DNA of 64,000 bases from Oscillospiraceae bacterium (GCA_021200775.1 JAJQGB010000009.1:389668-453667), one strand, 5' to 3'; positions 52,203 through 62,365 are shown, counted from the first letter of the stretch. Notes: a model not told the origin generated them from the letters alone. Program-made: numbers and translations.

Positions 52203-54673
52203 GCAACCAGGCGAAGCCTTGCTGTGTCCATGCGGCAAAGGTAGTTCTGTCGGGAGCCGATTATGGCTACGATAAAGAGTACACCTATCGCTATCCGGAT
52301 ATTCTGTTTGGAACAATCCGCCCGGGAATGAGAGTTCTTGTGCCGTTCGGCAGAGCTAACACAAAGCGAATCGGTCTCGTGACCAGGGTTTATGAGAAGG
52401 AACTTACAGAGGATTCCGGAATAAAGCCGATAATAAGCCTTATCGACCGTGAACCGCTGATAAGTGACGAGCTTTTAGACATGGTTTTCTGGCTGAAGGA
52501 GCATACATTTTGCACCTATTTTGAGGCGTACAGAACCATAGTCCCTGCCGGCTACACAGTCATCAGAAAAAGCGTCTACACCCTTTCAAACCATAAGCCT
52601 GATGTCAGATTAACCGACGAAGAATCGACGCTCTATCAGGCGCTATTGGGCGCACAGTCTCAAAAAGAGTTCGACAGGATTTTAAACGACACTGACAGTG
52701 CCGAAAAAGAGTCGCTTATCCGTTCGCTTCTCGACAAGGGAATTCTTGAAGAGGAAGACGAGTTCAAGCGCCGTGTCGGCGACGAAACTGTCAGAATGGT
52801 TAAGCTTTCACCGGATTATGCAAGCCTGAACGAGGGCAAAGCCTTCACGCCTAAGCAACAGCTTGTCGTCAATTTTCTTGAAGAGAACGACTCAGCCTCA
52901 ATAAAAGAGCTCTGCTATATCCTGAGCGTAACCCAGACGATAATCACATCTATGCTCAAAAAGGGCATACTCGAAGAATACAGATACGAGTCGCTCAGGA
53001 CACCGAAGAGCATAGCCGAACAGAAGCTTTCCCTTGACAGCGTGGTTCTCTCGGACGAGCAGAAAGAAGTCTATGAAGGCATCTCAAAGCTCATGGACGA
53101 AGGGAAACCAGCCGGTGCGCTTCTGCATGGAGTCACCGGAAGCGGCAAGACCGCTGTCTTCATAAAGCTGATTGAAAGAACAATAAAATCCGGCAAGGGC
53201 TGTATACTACTCTTGCCTGAAATATCCCTGACCCCGCAGATGGTCTCGAAATTCTGCTCGTATTTCGGAGACACCGTCGCAGTAGTCCATTCGAGCCTGT
53301 CTTTGGGACAGCGGATGGACGAATTCAAGCGGATCTCCCGAGGAGACGCAAAGATTGTAATAGGAACAAGAAGTGCCGTCTTCGCACCGATGCCGGACAT
53401 CGGACTGATAATCATGGACGAAGAGGGCGAGAGCAGCTACAAATCTGACGCATCTCCCAGATACCATGCCCGTGATGTAGCAGTCAAAAGGTGCGGCAAC
53501 CACAACGCACTTCTCCTTATGGCATCCGCAACACCGTCGCTCGAAAGCTACTATTATGCAAAAAGCGGCAGATATCACCTGTTTGAGCTCAACCACCGCT
53601 ACAGTGGTTCAAAGCTACCACAGGTAGTTGTCGCCGATATGCTCCTCGAAGCAGAGGAAGGCAATCAGGGCGTCTTCTGCGCCGACATGGTTCGTAGAAT
53701 CTCGGAGGAGACGAAAAAGGGCAAGCAGACAATCCTGCTTCTCAATCGCCGTGGCTTCAACACAAACGCCACCTGCCTTGATTGCAGGACGGCTGTCAAG
53801 TGCCCACGCTGTCAGGTTCCACTGACCTATCACAAAGCCTCCGGCAAGCTGATTTGCCACTATTGCGGCTATTATGTCTCGTTTAACGGCAGATGTCCCG
53901 AATGTGGAGGCAATCGGGTGAGACTTACCGGTTTAGGGACACAAAGGCTCGAAGAGGAACTGACGACTGCTTTTCCCGAAGCAAGAGTTCTTCGGATGGA
54001 TGCCGACACCACCTATTCAAGATACGCCTACGAAGAAAAGTTTGCGGATTTTGAAGCCGGCAAGTACGACATAATGCTCGGCACCCAGATGATAGCAAAG
54101 GGCTTGGATTTTCCGAATGTAACGACTGTCGGAGTAATTTCTCTCGACAATTCTTTGAACGCCGGAGACTACAGAAGCTATGAAAGAACCTTCTCGCTTC
54201 TCACGCAGGTTTGCGGAAGAGGCGGAAGAGGAGACAGTGAGGCTGTCGCCTACATCCAGACCTTCTTCCCCGACCACCATATAATCAAGCTTGCCTCAGA
54301 GCAGGATTACAAAGGCTTCTATGAGCAGGAGGTATCGCTTAGGAAAGAGCTTATCTATCCTCCGTTCTGCGACATCTGTACCGTTTCATTCTCGTCGACG
54401 ATAGAATCGGACGCACTCAGAGCCGCAAACGAATTCGTCTCGATGATGCGTCATAATCTCGAATCAGTGGACAAGAAGTTTCCACTTCGTGTTTTAGGAC
54501 CTGCAAAATCCGGCTACGGGAGAATTGGCGGAAAGTACAGGTACGCACTGACGATAAAGTGCCGCCTTTCAAACGCTTTCAGAGCCTACATGGCGGAGCT
54601 TCTCAAAGAAACATATAAGAATAAAAGCTTTTCAAACGTAAAAGTCTACGCCGACATAAATGGCGATTCATAA
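52199..54673 (+). CDS. priA: primosomal replication protein PriA
   Basis: PriA restarts replication forks by loading the replicative helicase. The 824-residue protein has an N-terminal DNA-binding domain and a superfamily 2 helicase core: LLHGVTGSGKTAV (Walker A), GTRSAVFAP, MASATPSLES, LLNRRGF, then the zinc-binding cysteines CLDCRTAVKCPRC, CHYCGYY and CPECGG, and LGTQMIAKGLDFPNV. Motif II reads DEEG instead of the usual DEEH. It overlaps rpoZ by 4 bases. The rest of the protein looks intact. Confidence 0.96.
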   Translation: MSNQAKPCCVHAAKVVLSGADYGYDKEYTYRYPDILFGTIRPGMRVLVPFGRANTKRIGLVTRVYEKELTEDSGIKPIISLIDREPLISDELLDMVFWLKEHTFCTYFEAYRTIVPAGYTVIRKSVYTLSNHKPDVRLTDEESTLYQALLGAQSQKEFDRILNDTDSAEKESLIRSLLDKGILEEEDEFKRRVGDETVRMVKLSPDYASLNEGKAFTPKQQLVVNFLEENDSASIKELCYILSVTQTIITSMLKKGILEEYRYESLRTPKSIAEQKLSLDSVVLSDEQKEVYEGISKLMDEGKPAGALLHGVTGSGKTAVFIKLIERTIKSGKGCILLLPEISLTPQMVSKFCSYFGDTVAVVHSSLSLGQRMDEFKRISRGDAKIVIGTRSAVFAPMPDIGLIIMDEEGESSYKSDASPRYHARDVAVKRCGNHNALLLMASATPSLESYYYAKSGRYHLFELNHRYSGSKLPQVVVADMLLEAEEGNQGVFCADMVRRISEETKKGKQTILLLNRRGFNTNATCLDCRTAVKCPRCQVPLTYHKASGKLICHYCGYYVSFNGRCPECGGNRVRLTGLGTQRLEEELTTAFPEARVLRMDADTTYSRYAYEEKFADFEAGKYDIMLGTQMIAKGLDFPNVTTVGVISLDNSLNAGDYRSYERTFSLLTQVCGRGGRGDSEAVAYIQTFFPDHHIIKLASEQDYKGFYEQEVSLRKELIYPPFCDICTVSFSSTIESDALRAANEFVSMMRHNLESVDKKFPLRVLGPAKSGYGRIGGKYRYALTIKCRLSNAFRAYMAELLKETYKNKSFSNVKVYADINGDS

Positions 54674-54690
54674 ACTAGGAGGAATGCCAC

Positions 54691-55158
54691 TTGGCACTCA
54701 GAAAAATAGTACTTGACGGCGACCCGGTGCTTTTAAAAACCTGCAAGCCGGTAGAAAAATTCGACCAGAGACTCTGGGATTTGCTTGACGACATGAAAGA
54801 CACCATGTACAAAGCCGAAGGAGTCGGACTTGCCGCACCCCAGGTGGGCATAATAAGACGTGCAGTCGTCATAGATACTGGTGAGGGACTTTTTGAACTC
54901 ATCAACCCAGAGATAACCTATCGTTCGGAGGAAACCCAGCGTGGAGTTGAGGCTTGCCTTTCGTATCCGGATATCGCCGGCTATGTAACCAGACCTAAAA
55001 CCGTTAAATTCAAGGCTCAGAACCGCCTCGGCGAATGGTACGAGAAGGAAGTCAGCGACCTGTTCGCAAGATGCGTCTGCCACGAGCTCGACCATCTCGA
55101 CGGCGTAACACTTCCGCAGAACATTGAGGAAATCTACGAAGAGCCCGAGGAGGAATAA
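54691..55158 (+). CDS. def: peptide deformylase
   Basis: Def removes the formyl group from nascent proteins. The 155 residues show the three motifs: EGVGLAAPQVG, EACLSYPD (usually EGCLS) and CHELDHLDG with the HExxH metal site. The start is TTG at 54691, 7 bases after AGGAGGA; the nearby ATG at 54684 is in another frame. It is paired with fmt, its functional opposite, 6 bases downstream. Confidence 0.96.
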   Translation: MALRKIVLDGDPVLLKTCKPVEKFDQRLWDLLDDMKDTMYKAEGVGLAAPQVGIIRRAVVIDTGEGLFELINPEITYRSEETQRGVEACLSYPDIAGYVTRPKTVKFKAQNRLGEWYEKEVSDLFARCVCHELDHLDGVTLPQNIEEIYEEPEEE

Positions 55159-55164
55159 ATCCTG

Positions 55165-56106
55165 ATGAAAATAGTTTTCATGGGAACCCCCACTTTCGCA
55201 ATACCATCGCTTGAAGCTCTTGTCAGCAACGGACACGAGATTCAGGCAGTCTTCACCCAAACCGACAAGCCAAAGGGCAGAGGAAACAAGATAGCCTTTT
55301 CTCCGGTTAAGGAATACGCCCTGGCGCATAATATTCCCATATATCAGCCAAATTCTCTTAAGAAAGAGACGGAAGTATATCTTCCAATACTGAAAGACCT
55401 GAACCCCGACATGATAGTCGTTGCGGCTTACGGAAAAATCCTTCCGGTTGAGATTCTGAAGCTTCCAAAGTATGGCTGTATCAATGTCCACGGTTCGCTT
55501 CTTCCGAAATACCGTGGAGCCGCCCCGATTCAGTGGACAGTCCTTAACGGCGACGAGTTCGGCGGAATAACCACAATGCAGATTGCGGAAGGTCTCGACA
55601 CCGGCGACATGCTTATGACTGAGAAAGTAGCTGTCAAGGAAAACGAGACTGCTTCGGAGCTTTACGACAGACTTTCCTACGTCGGCGCATCACTTCTCAT
55701 AAAGACAATAGATGGTCTTGTTGCAGGCAAAATCACGCCGATCAAGCAGAACGAAGCTGAATCTTCCTATGCCCCCATGCTCACAAAGGACATGTGTGCA
55801 ATCGATTTCAGCCTTCCGGCAACCGAAGTCCACCACAAGATTCTCGGGTTGTCCGATTCTCCCGGAGCCTGCTGTTACTTGGACGGCAAGCGGTTGAAAG
55901 TATACAGAAGCGAGCTTGTCTCCACCGACAGCTCAAATCCAGAACCGGGAGTAATCATAGACGAGCACGACTTCATCGTTTCATGTGGCACCGGCTCTGT
56001 CAGATTCACAGAAATTCAGGTGGAGGGTTCAAAGCGGATGAACGTCTCCGACTATTTACGTGGCAGACCTGTCAGAAAAGGAACTCGCCTGACATCCATG
56101 CAATAA
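55165..56106 (+). CDS. fmt: methionyl-tRNA formyltransferase
   Basis: Fmt formylates initiator Met-tRNA using 10-formyltetrahydrofolate. The sequence starts KIVFMGTPTFAIPSLEAL, has the catalytic region CINVHGSLLPKYRGAAPIQW and GITTMQIAEGLDTGDM, and a C-terminal OB-like domain (about 205-313). The length of 313 residues is standard. It forms a unit with def and rsmB. Confidence 0.97.
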   Translation: MKIVFMGTPTFAIPSLEALVSNGHEIQAVFTQTDKPKGRGNKIAFSPVKEYALAHNIPIYQPNSLKKETEVYLPILKDLNPDMIVVAAYGKILPVEILKLPKYGCINVHGSLLPKYRGAAPIQWTVLNGDEFGGITTMQIAEGLDTGDMLMTEKVAVKENETASELYDRLSYVGASLLIKTIDGLVAGKITPIKQNEAESSYAPMLTKDMCAIDFSLPATEVHHKILGLSDSPGACCYLDGKRLKVYRSELVSTDSSNPEPGVIIDEHDFIVSCGTGSVRFTEIQVEGSKRMNVSDYLRGRPVRKGTRLTSMQ

Positions 56107-56135
56107 TCCAATAACCAACGAAAGTAGAAATATAA

Positions 56136-57434
56136 ATGCAGACACCAAGAGAGATTTGTTTGGAACTACTCCTACAGGTCGAGAAAAATTCAAGCTTTTC
56201 GAGCATTGCGCTTGACAATAAGCTGTCAAGAAACTCAGGACTTTCTGACGTCGACCGCCGTTTCATCTCGGCGCTCTACTATGGCGTAATCGAAAGAAGA
56301 ATCACACTCGACGCAGTAATCGGAAAATACTCGAAAAGACCGATTGACAAGCTGTCTCTCGAAATCCGGGAAATCCTCCGCATGGGAATCTATCAGCTCC
56401 TCTATATGGATTCGGTTCCCGACAGCGCCGCCGTTGACGAAAGCGTCAAGCTGGCAAAGCGCAACAATCAGTCGGCATCCGGCTTTGTAAATGCGGTTCT
56501 CCGGAATTTCATCCGTGACGGCAAAAAGCTTCCGGGCGACAGCCTTTCAATTATGTACTCCTGCCCCGAGTGGCTGGTGAACATGTGGCTTCGTGACTAC
56601 GGCGAAGAAACCGCACTTTCGATTCTGAAATCTTCATTGGGAAGACCCCCGACGACAGTCCGGTTCAATACATGTAAATTTGACACCAAGGACATACTTG
56701 CCGAGCTAGCTTCAGACGGCATAAAAGCCATCCCGAACGAGATAATCCCAGACTGCTACGACCTCAGGAACTGCGGCTCCGCAGAAAGGCTTTCGGCGTA
56801 CAAAAAGGGCATGTTCCACGTTCAGGACGCCTCCTGCCAGCTTTGTGCCGCTGAATTAGGTGCCAAAGAGTGCGAAACTGTGCTCGATGTATGCTCTGCT
56901 CCCGGAGGAAAGGCTTTCACGGTTGCCGAAATCATGAACGACAAGGGAAGAATTTTCGCTTTCGATTTGCACGCCAACCGTGCAAAACTCATAACCGAAG
57001 GCGCAAAAAGACTTAATCTTGATATAATCACAGCGTCAACAAACAACGCAAAAATATATAACAGTGAGCTTCCGCTTGCTGACAGAGTTCTCTGCGATGT
57101 CCCTTGCTCCGGGCTCGGAGTAATTGGGCGCAAGCCGGAAATCAAATATAACTACACTTCGGAATCCGATTTAAGCCAGTTCCCGATAGTCCAGTACGAG
57201 ATTTTAAAGACATCCTCCCGGTATGTTAAACCCGGCGGAACTCTTCTCTATTCAACTTGCACACTGAACCGCAACGAGAATGATAACATAGCCGAGAAAT
57301 TCCTGCGTGAAAATCCGGATTTTAAGGGATGCAAGCTATCCCACTTTGACGACTACAAGGCAACGATAACTCCTGCAACCTGCCAATATGGCGGCGACGG
57401 ATTCTTTATGGCGAAATTCATTAAGATTGGGTGA
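56136..57434 (+). CDS. rsmB: 16S rRNA (cytosine-967-C5)-methyltransferase RsmB
   Basis: RsmB methylates C967 of 16S rRNA. An N-terminal NusB-like RNA-binding domain (about 1-140) is followed by the SAM-dependent core: VLDVCSAPGGKAFTVAEIM, DVPCSGLGVIGRKPEIKY and LLYSTCTLNRNEN. The last two hold the two catalytic cysteines. The length of 432 residues is usual. It lies between fmt and rlmN as in most Bacillota. Confidence 0.96.
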   Translation: MQTPREICLELLLQVEKNSSFSSIALDNKLSRNSGLSDVDRRFISALYYGVIERRITLDAVIGKYSKRPIDKLSLEIREILRMGIYQLLYMDSVPDSAAVDESVKLAKRNNQSASGFVNAVLRNFIRDGKKLPGDSLSIMYSCPEWLVNMWLRDYGEETALSILKSSLGRPPTTVRFNTCKFDTKDILAELASDGIKAIPNEIIPDCYDLRNCGSAERLSAYKKGMFHVQDASCQLCAAELGAKECETVLDVCSAPGGKAFTVAEIMNDKGRIFAFDLHANRAKLITEGAKRLNLDIITASTNNAKIYNSELPLADRVLCDVPCSGLGVIGRKPEIKYNYTSESDLSQFPIVQYEILKTSSRYVKPGGTLLYSTCTLNRNENDNIAEKFLRENPDFKGCKLSHFDDYKATITPATCQYGGDGFFMAKFIKIG

Positions 57435-57438
57435 TAAC

Positions 57439-58461
57439 TTGACCGATATACTTTCGATGAGTCTTGAAGAGCTGACGGACAAGATGAAAGCCATCGGCGA
57501 AAAGAGCTTCCGAGCCTCACAGATTTACGAATGGCTCCACAAGAAGCGTGTAACCGACTTTTCCGAAATGACAAACCTGTCACTTTCGCTTCGTGAAAAG
57601 CTCTCAGACGAATTCTATATCGAAAAGCTTACGTGCGTAAGGAACCTGAAATCAAGTTTAGACGAAACGGAGAAGTTCCTGTTCGAGCTCTCCGACGGCA
57701 ACCATATCGAAACGGTACTCATGAGCTATGAGCACGGCGATTCCTTGTGTGTCTCGACTCAGGTCGGATGTAAGATGGGTTGCAGATTCTGTGCTTCAAC
57801 CATTGCGGGCTTCAAGCGGAGTTTAAAACCGTCCGAAATACTTTTGCAACTCTATGAAGCGGAAAGAATTTCAGGCAGGAAAGTATCAAGCATAGTCCTG
57901 ATGGGAATCGGCGAACCGCTTGATAACTTCGACAACGTCGTGAGATTTTTAGAGCTTCTTTCGAGCGAAAAGGGCACCAATATGAGCCTGAGGCATGTGT
58001 CCCTTTCAACCTGCGGACTTGTTGACAAGATTTATGATCTTTCGGAGCTGAATCTTGGGCTCACGCTTTCGATTTCTCTTCACGCAACCACCGATGAAAA
58101 GCGAAGCGAACTTATGCCGGTGAATAATAAATACCACATTGATGAGCTTATGAAGGCTTGCCGGGACTATTTCGCAACCACGGGAAGAAGAATCTCCTTC
58201 GAGTATGCCCTGATAGACGGCACCAACGATACTATGGAAGACGCAAGGGCACTTGCAAAACTGGTAAGCGGAATGCCATCGCATATAAATATAATACCGG
58301 TAAACAAGATAAAAGAGCGCGACTATCACTCATCTCGGACTGCCGCCGATAGCTTCTGTAAAAAACTGCTGGGGCTCGGCGTGAATGCAACGGTGCGAAG
58401 GACATTGGGCGCAGATATAGACGCCGCCTGCGGACAGTTAAGGCGGGAATATGAAATATAG
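57439..58461 (+). CDS. rlmN: 23S rRNA (adenine-2503-C2)/tRNA (adenine-37-C2)-methyltransferase RlmN
   Basis: RlmN is a radical SAM enzyme that methylates A2503 of 23S rRNA and A37 of some tRNAs. The 340-residue protein has the cluster motif CKMGCRFC (CxxxCxxC) after SLCVSTQVG, then LSISLHATTDEKRSELMPVN and the C-terminal catalytic cysteine in LGADIDAACGQLR. TTG at 57439 is preferred: GGGTGA lies just upstream and it follows the rsmB stop. The open frame upstream overlaps rsmB and is rejected. Confidence 0.96.
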   Translation: MTDILSMSLEELTDKMKAIGEKSFRASQIYEWLHKKRVTDFSEMTNLSLSLREKLSDEFYIEKLTCVRNLKSSLDETEKFLFELSDGNHIETVLMSYEHGDSLCVSTQVGCKMGCRFCASTIAGFKRSLKPSEILLQLYEAERISGRKVSSIVLMGIGEPLDNFDNVVRFLELLSSEKGTNMSLRHVSLSTCGLVDKIYDLSELNLGLTLSISLHATTDEKRSELMPVNNKYHIDELMKACRDYFATTGRRISFEYALIDGTNDTMEDARALAKLVSGMPSHINIIPVNKIKERDYHSSRTAADSFCKKLLGLGVNATVRRTLGADIDAACGQLRREYEI

Positions 58462-58478
58462 CAACTGGAGGTGACAAT

Positions 58479-59207
58479 GTGTTTGCGGCAGGAAAAACCG
58501 ATATAGGCAAGTTCAGAGAAGAAAACCAGGATAAATTCAGGATTTGTGCGATAGACGACGAAACCGTTTTCGCAGTCGTCTGTGACGGCATGGGCGGAGC
58601 GGCTTCCGGCGGTCTTGCAAGCGAGATGACCTCAAATGCAATTTATGAGCGAGTTCACCTGAGCTACAGAGCCGATATGGAGCCGAAGAGTGTCAAGTCA
58701 CTTCTTATCTCCTCAGTCGAGGCGGCAAACGCCATTGTCTACAACAAAGCGATTGAGGATACAAGCAACTACGGAATGGGAACAACCTGTGTCGCTGTGC
58801 TGGTACATAAGAATCTTCTTAGTATAACCAGCGTCGGCGATTCGAGGGCGTATCTCTTGGACGACACGGGAATACATCAGATTACAAACGACCATACGGT
58901 TGTGGAGTTCCTCTACTCAAACGGAATGATCAGCGAGGATGAGATGAAAAACCACAAGATGAAGAACGTCATCACCCGGGCCGTGGGAGTGGACAAAGTC
59001 GTCGAACCGGACTATTTCGAGATTGACCTTACCGGCGGTGAGTACATCTTAGTCTGCACCGACGGACTCACGAATTATCTTACGGACGAGCAGATATATG
59101 AACTGTCCTATAAACAGCCAATAGAGCACGCTGTGAATGAACTCATAGAAACGGCAAATTTGCGAGGCGGCAAGGACAACATAACTGCTGTACTCATATC
59201 GGTTTAA
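58479..59207 (+). CDS. PP2C-type protein phosphatase (Stp/PrpC)
   Basis: This Ser/Thr phosphatase reverses phosphorylation by the adjacent kinase. The 242-residue PP2C fold shows all metal-binding motifs: TDIGKFREENQDKF, VVCDGMGGAASGGLA, SVGDSRAYLLDD, LVCTDGLTNYL and GGKDNITAVLI. The start is GTG at 58479, after GGAGGTGAC. It is followed by the kinase gene at 59229, a universal pairing in Bacillota. Confidence 0.96.
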   Translation: MFAAGKTDIGKFREENQDKFRICAIDDETVFAVVCDGMGGAASGGLASEMTSNAIYERVHLSYRADMEPKSVKSLLISSVEAANAIVYNKAIEDTSNYGMGTTCVAVLVHKNLLSITSVGDSRAYLLDDTGIHQITNDHTVVEFLYSNGMISEDEMKNHKMKNVITRAVGVDKVVEPDYFEIDLTGGEYILVCTDGLTNYLTDEQIYELSYKQPIEHAVNELIETANLRGGKDNITAVLISV

Positions 59208-59228
59208 AAGGAAAGGAGAAGGTTTTGA

Positions 59229-61406
59229 ATGGATAAATTCATCGGTCTGAAGCTTGACGGAAGATACCAGATTACCGAGCTAATCGGCGTCGGCGGAATG
59301 TCGGACGTCTATAAAGGCATCGACATCATGGAAAACAGAACCGTCGCAGTTAAGATTCTCAAACGGGAATTTTCCGAAAATGAAGAATTCATCAGATATT
59401 TCAGAAATGAGAGCAGGGCAATTGCCGTTCTGTCTCATCCAAATATAGTAAAGATTTTCGATGTCGGCTATGAGCATGACCTTCAGTATATCGTCATGGA
59501 GTACATCAACGGCATCACCTTAAAAGAGTGCATAGAGCAGAAGGGTATGCTCCAGTGGCGTGAGTGCGTACACTATACAATCCAAATTTTAAGAGCTCTT
59601 CAGCTTGCCCACGACAGAGGAATCATCCACCGTGACATCAAGCCCCAGAATGTAATGCTTCTCGCTGACGGCACAATCAAGGTGATGGACTTCGGAATCG
59701 CTTGCTTCTCCCGGCAGAATGCCGGAACCAATACCGAACGCACGATGGGCTCCGTCCACTATGTCTCTCCTGAACAGGCAAGAGGCGAAAGAACCGACGA
59801 ACGCGGAGATATCTACTCCGTCGGCGTCATGATGTACGAAATGCTGACCGGAAGAAAGCCCTTCGATGGTGACACTCCCGTTGCAGTAGCTTTGAAGCAC
59901 ATGAACGAGGAGCCGGTAAGACCTTCCGAGTACAATTCAAACATCTATAAAGGTCTTGAAGAGATAGTCCTCCGAGCTATGGAAAAGGATCCGACAAAGC
60001 GTTATCAGTCGGCATCCGGAATGATTCGTGACATCGAAGCCTTCAAGAGCGACCAGAGCATAACATTCGGCTACTTCGATGAGCCGGTTAAGAAGCCAGA
60101 ACAGCAGTCGGGACTTCTTGAAGGACTCAAAACTTCAGTCGCAAAGAAGCGTTCGGCAAAACCAAAAGTCAAAAAGGAAAAGCCTAAGCCGGAACCGGAG
60201 CCGGAAGAAATAGAAGAATATCCCGAAGAGGACTACGACGATGACGATGATGAGGACGAGCGCCCGCGTCATAACTACATCCTTCCGATTCTCTCGGCGA
60301 TGACCGTAACCGTCATAATCGTTGCGACGCTTTTCATTGCAAACGTAATCATGGGTGCGTTCCAGACAACCGCATCTTCGTCGAACGACTATACAATGCC
60401 GAGCCTTATCGGACTCAACTACTATGAAGCACGTTCGCTTTACACCGATATCCAGCTTGTAGCTTCGGAGGAATACAGCTCCGAATACGAAGCGGGAATA
60501 ATCATGGAGCAGGAAAAAGCCGAGGGCAGAATCGTCAAGGTCGGCGACGCCATCAAGGTAACCGTAAGTAAAGGCACAAGAACCGTTACAATTCCCGATG
60601 TCGTCAACTATCACTATTCATCTACATATGCCGCCCTGACAGGCGAATCGCTTACCGTCCAGAGAGTAGAGATTGAAAGCGACGATATTTCCTCCGGCTA
60701 TGTCGTAAAGACCGACCCTGTCGCATATTCGACCGTCGAAGAAGGCACGACAGTCAAGGTTTACGTAAGTATCGGACCGTCTGTTGAAGATACAACCGTG
60801 CCTTCAGTTATCGGAAAGACCGTCGACGAAGCCCAGAACCTCATCGAGGACAACTACCTCGTTGCAAAGATTCAGTATGTCGAATCCAGCGAAGAAGCCG
60901 GAACCGTAATCGACCAGAGTATAGAATCCGGTGAAACGGTAACGAGAAACACAACCGTCACGATTTATGTTTCCGACGGCACCGTCACCGAAGAGGATGT
61001 AGACATAGGCGAGGACGAAATTTTTGACAGCGGCACAACTTATCCCGGAATCATAATAGATGGCGGAACCACCGAAACTGACACCGGCACCACTGTCACC
61101 GGAAACACCGTTATCCTCAATATCGATATTCCTGCAAAGGCGACAAACACCTACTATGTTACCGTCTACAACAGCGAGAATGGCGAGGCACTGACAAGCA
61201 CCATAACGCTCAACGGAGCAGAATATGCCGGCGGAACGATGTCGATAGCCCTTACCGGCGAAGGCTCAATGACGGTATATGTAATGGCAAAGAGCCCGAG
61301 GTCTGGTTTACAGATGACATTTGCCGAATATGAAATCGACTTCACAACCGGGACCTACTACCGCACGAACTACTGGTCGTCGGCGTTCTCGATAATCGAT
61401 TCCTGA
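59229..61406 (+). CDS. PASTA-domain Ser/Thr protein kinase (PrkC/Stk)
   Basis: This membrane kinase senses muropeptides or lipid II and controls growth, division or spore germination in relatives. The kinase domain (1-270) has the ATP lysine K42 in VAVKILK, catalytic HRDIKPQN and DFG in VMDFGIA. A Lys/Glu/Asp-rich linker leads to a membrane segment (about 350-372). Outside are three PASTA repeats (about 385-590), then a Thr-rich linker and an extra beta-type domain (about 625-725) that is not part of the core family. Total length is 725 residues. Confidence 0.95.
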   Translation: MDKFIGLKLDGRYQITELIGVGGMSDVYKGIDIMENRTVAVKILKREFSENEEFIRYFRNESRAIAVLSHPNIVKIFDVGYEHDLQYIVMEYINGITLKECIEQKGMLQWRECVHYTIQILRALQLAHDRGIIHRDIKPQNVMLLADGTIKVMDFGIACFSRQNAGTNTERTMGSVHYVSPEQARGERTDERGDIYSVGVMMYEMLTGRKPFDGDTPVAVALKHMNEEPVRPSEYNSNIYKGLEEIVLRAMEKDPTKRYQSASGMIRDIEAFKSDQSITFGYFDEPVKKPEQQSGLLEGLKTSVAKKRSAKPKVKKEKPKPEPEPEEIEEYPEEDYDDDDDEDERPRHNYILPILSAMTVTVIIVATLFIANVIMGAFQTTASSSNDYTMPSLIGLNYYEARSLYTDIQLVASEEYSSEYEAGIIMEQEKAEGRIVKVGDAIKVTVSKGTRTVTIPDVVNYHYSSTYAALTGESLTVQRVEIESDDISSGYVVKTDPVAYSTVEEGTTVKVYVSIGPSVEDTTVPSVIGKTVDEAQNLIEDNYLVAKIQYVESSEEAGTVIDQSIESGETVTRNTTVTIYVSDGTVTEEDVDIGEDEIFDSGTTYPGIIIDGGTTETDTGTTVTGNTVILNIDIPAKATNTYYVTVYNSENGEALTSTITLNGAEYAGGTMSIALTGEGSMTVYVMAKSPRSGLQMTFAEYEIDFTTGTYYRTNYWSSAFSIIDS

Positions 61407-61407
61407 T

Positions 61408-62310
61408 ATGACTTTTGAAGGAGTAATTATCAGCTCGTTCGGTACCGGCTACAAGGTGGCTTCGCTTGACGGCGAAATCTACACATGCAAGGCAAAAGGA
61501 ATATTCCGTCAAAGGAATATTTCTCCTTGCTGTGGTGACAGGGTGACTGTTGAGACAGCTGAGGGCGTCGAGCCACTTATCACGGAAGTTCATCCGAGAA
61601 AAAACGAGATTATAAGACCGCCGCTTGCAAACTTAGATCAGATGGTCTTCATAATGTCGACCTGCGAGCCGCCGCCGAATCTTTTGATGCTTGACAAGTT
61701 TTCGGCAGTCGCACAGTATAAGGGCATAGAATCTGTAATCGTCTTTACGAAGACGGATAAACAGCCTGCCGACGATTACGTGAAGATTTACCGGGGAGTT
61801 TACCCTGTTTTCGAGGTAAATAACGAAACCGGCGAAGGCTGTGATGAGGTTAAAAAGGCTCTTCAGGGCAAATTCTCTGCATTCTGTGGAAATTCCGGCT
61901 CGGGAAAGTCATCTACTATTAATAATATCTGTCCTGAGCTGGGGCTCGCCACCGCCGAAATCAGCAAGAGTCTCGGCAGAGGCAAGCACACAACCAGGCG
62001 TGTAGATATTTTTGAACTTGATTGTGGCGGTTACATAGCAGACACTCCCGGATTCTCGACCTTCGAGACGGGAAAGTATGATACTATATTTAAAGACGAA
62101 CTCGCCGACTGCTTCCCTGAGTTCAGAGATTATCTCGGCGGACAGTGTCGCTTCCAGGACTGCTCCCATACAAAAGAGACAGGATGTGCAATATTGGAGG
62201 CTGTCAGGGATGGAAAAATCTCCGAAAGCCGCCACCGTAGCTACTGCGAGATGTACCGGGAAGCATCCCTTATAAAGCCGTGGGAGCTCAAAGACAGGCA
62301 GAAGCGTTAG
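61408..62310 (+). CDS. rsgA: ribosome small subunit-dependent GTPase RsgA
   Basis: RsgA matures the 30S subunit. The order of its motifs is circularly permuted, as expected: the G4 motif FTKTDK comes before the P-loop GNSGSGKSST and G3 DTPGFS. An OB fold precedes the GTPase domain, and a zinc motif follows (CRFQDCSHTKETGCAI). The length of 300 residues is standard. It follows prkC directly. In many relatives rpe comes next; here the SpoVM-like gene follows instead. Confidence 0.96.
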   Translation: MTFEGVIISSFGTGYKVASLDGEIYTCKAKGIFRQRNISPCCGDRVTVETAEGVEPLITEVHPRKNEIIRPPLANLDQMVFIMSTCEPPPNLLMLDKFSAVAQYKGIESVIVFTKTDKQPADDYVKIYRGVYPVFEVNNETGEGCDEVKKALQGKFSAFCGNSGSGKSSTINNICPELGLATAEISKSLGRGKHTTRRVDIFELDCGGYIADTPGFSTFETGKYDTIFKDELADCFPEFRDYLGGQCRFQDCSHTKETGCAILEAVRDGKISESRHRSYCEMYREASLIKPWELKDRQKR

Positions 62311-62365
62311 CAATTTTTCGCAAGCCCGAATACTATGTAGAAATACATAAGTAGGAGGGAACAGA

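Noticed and set aside
62311..62365. Possible sporulation sigma-E or sigma-K promoter before spoVM
   Set aside because: ATACATAA at about 62344-62351 is suggestive of a -10 element, but no matching -35 element could be defended.
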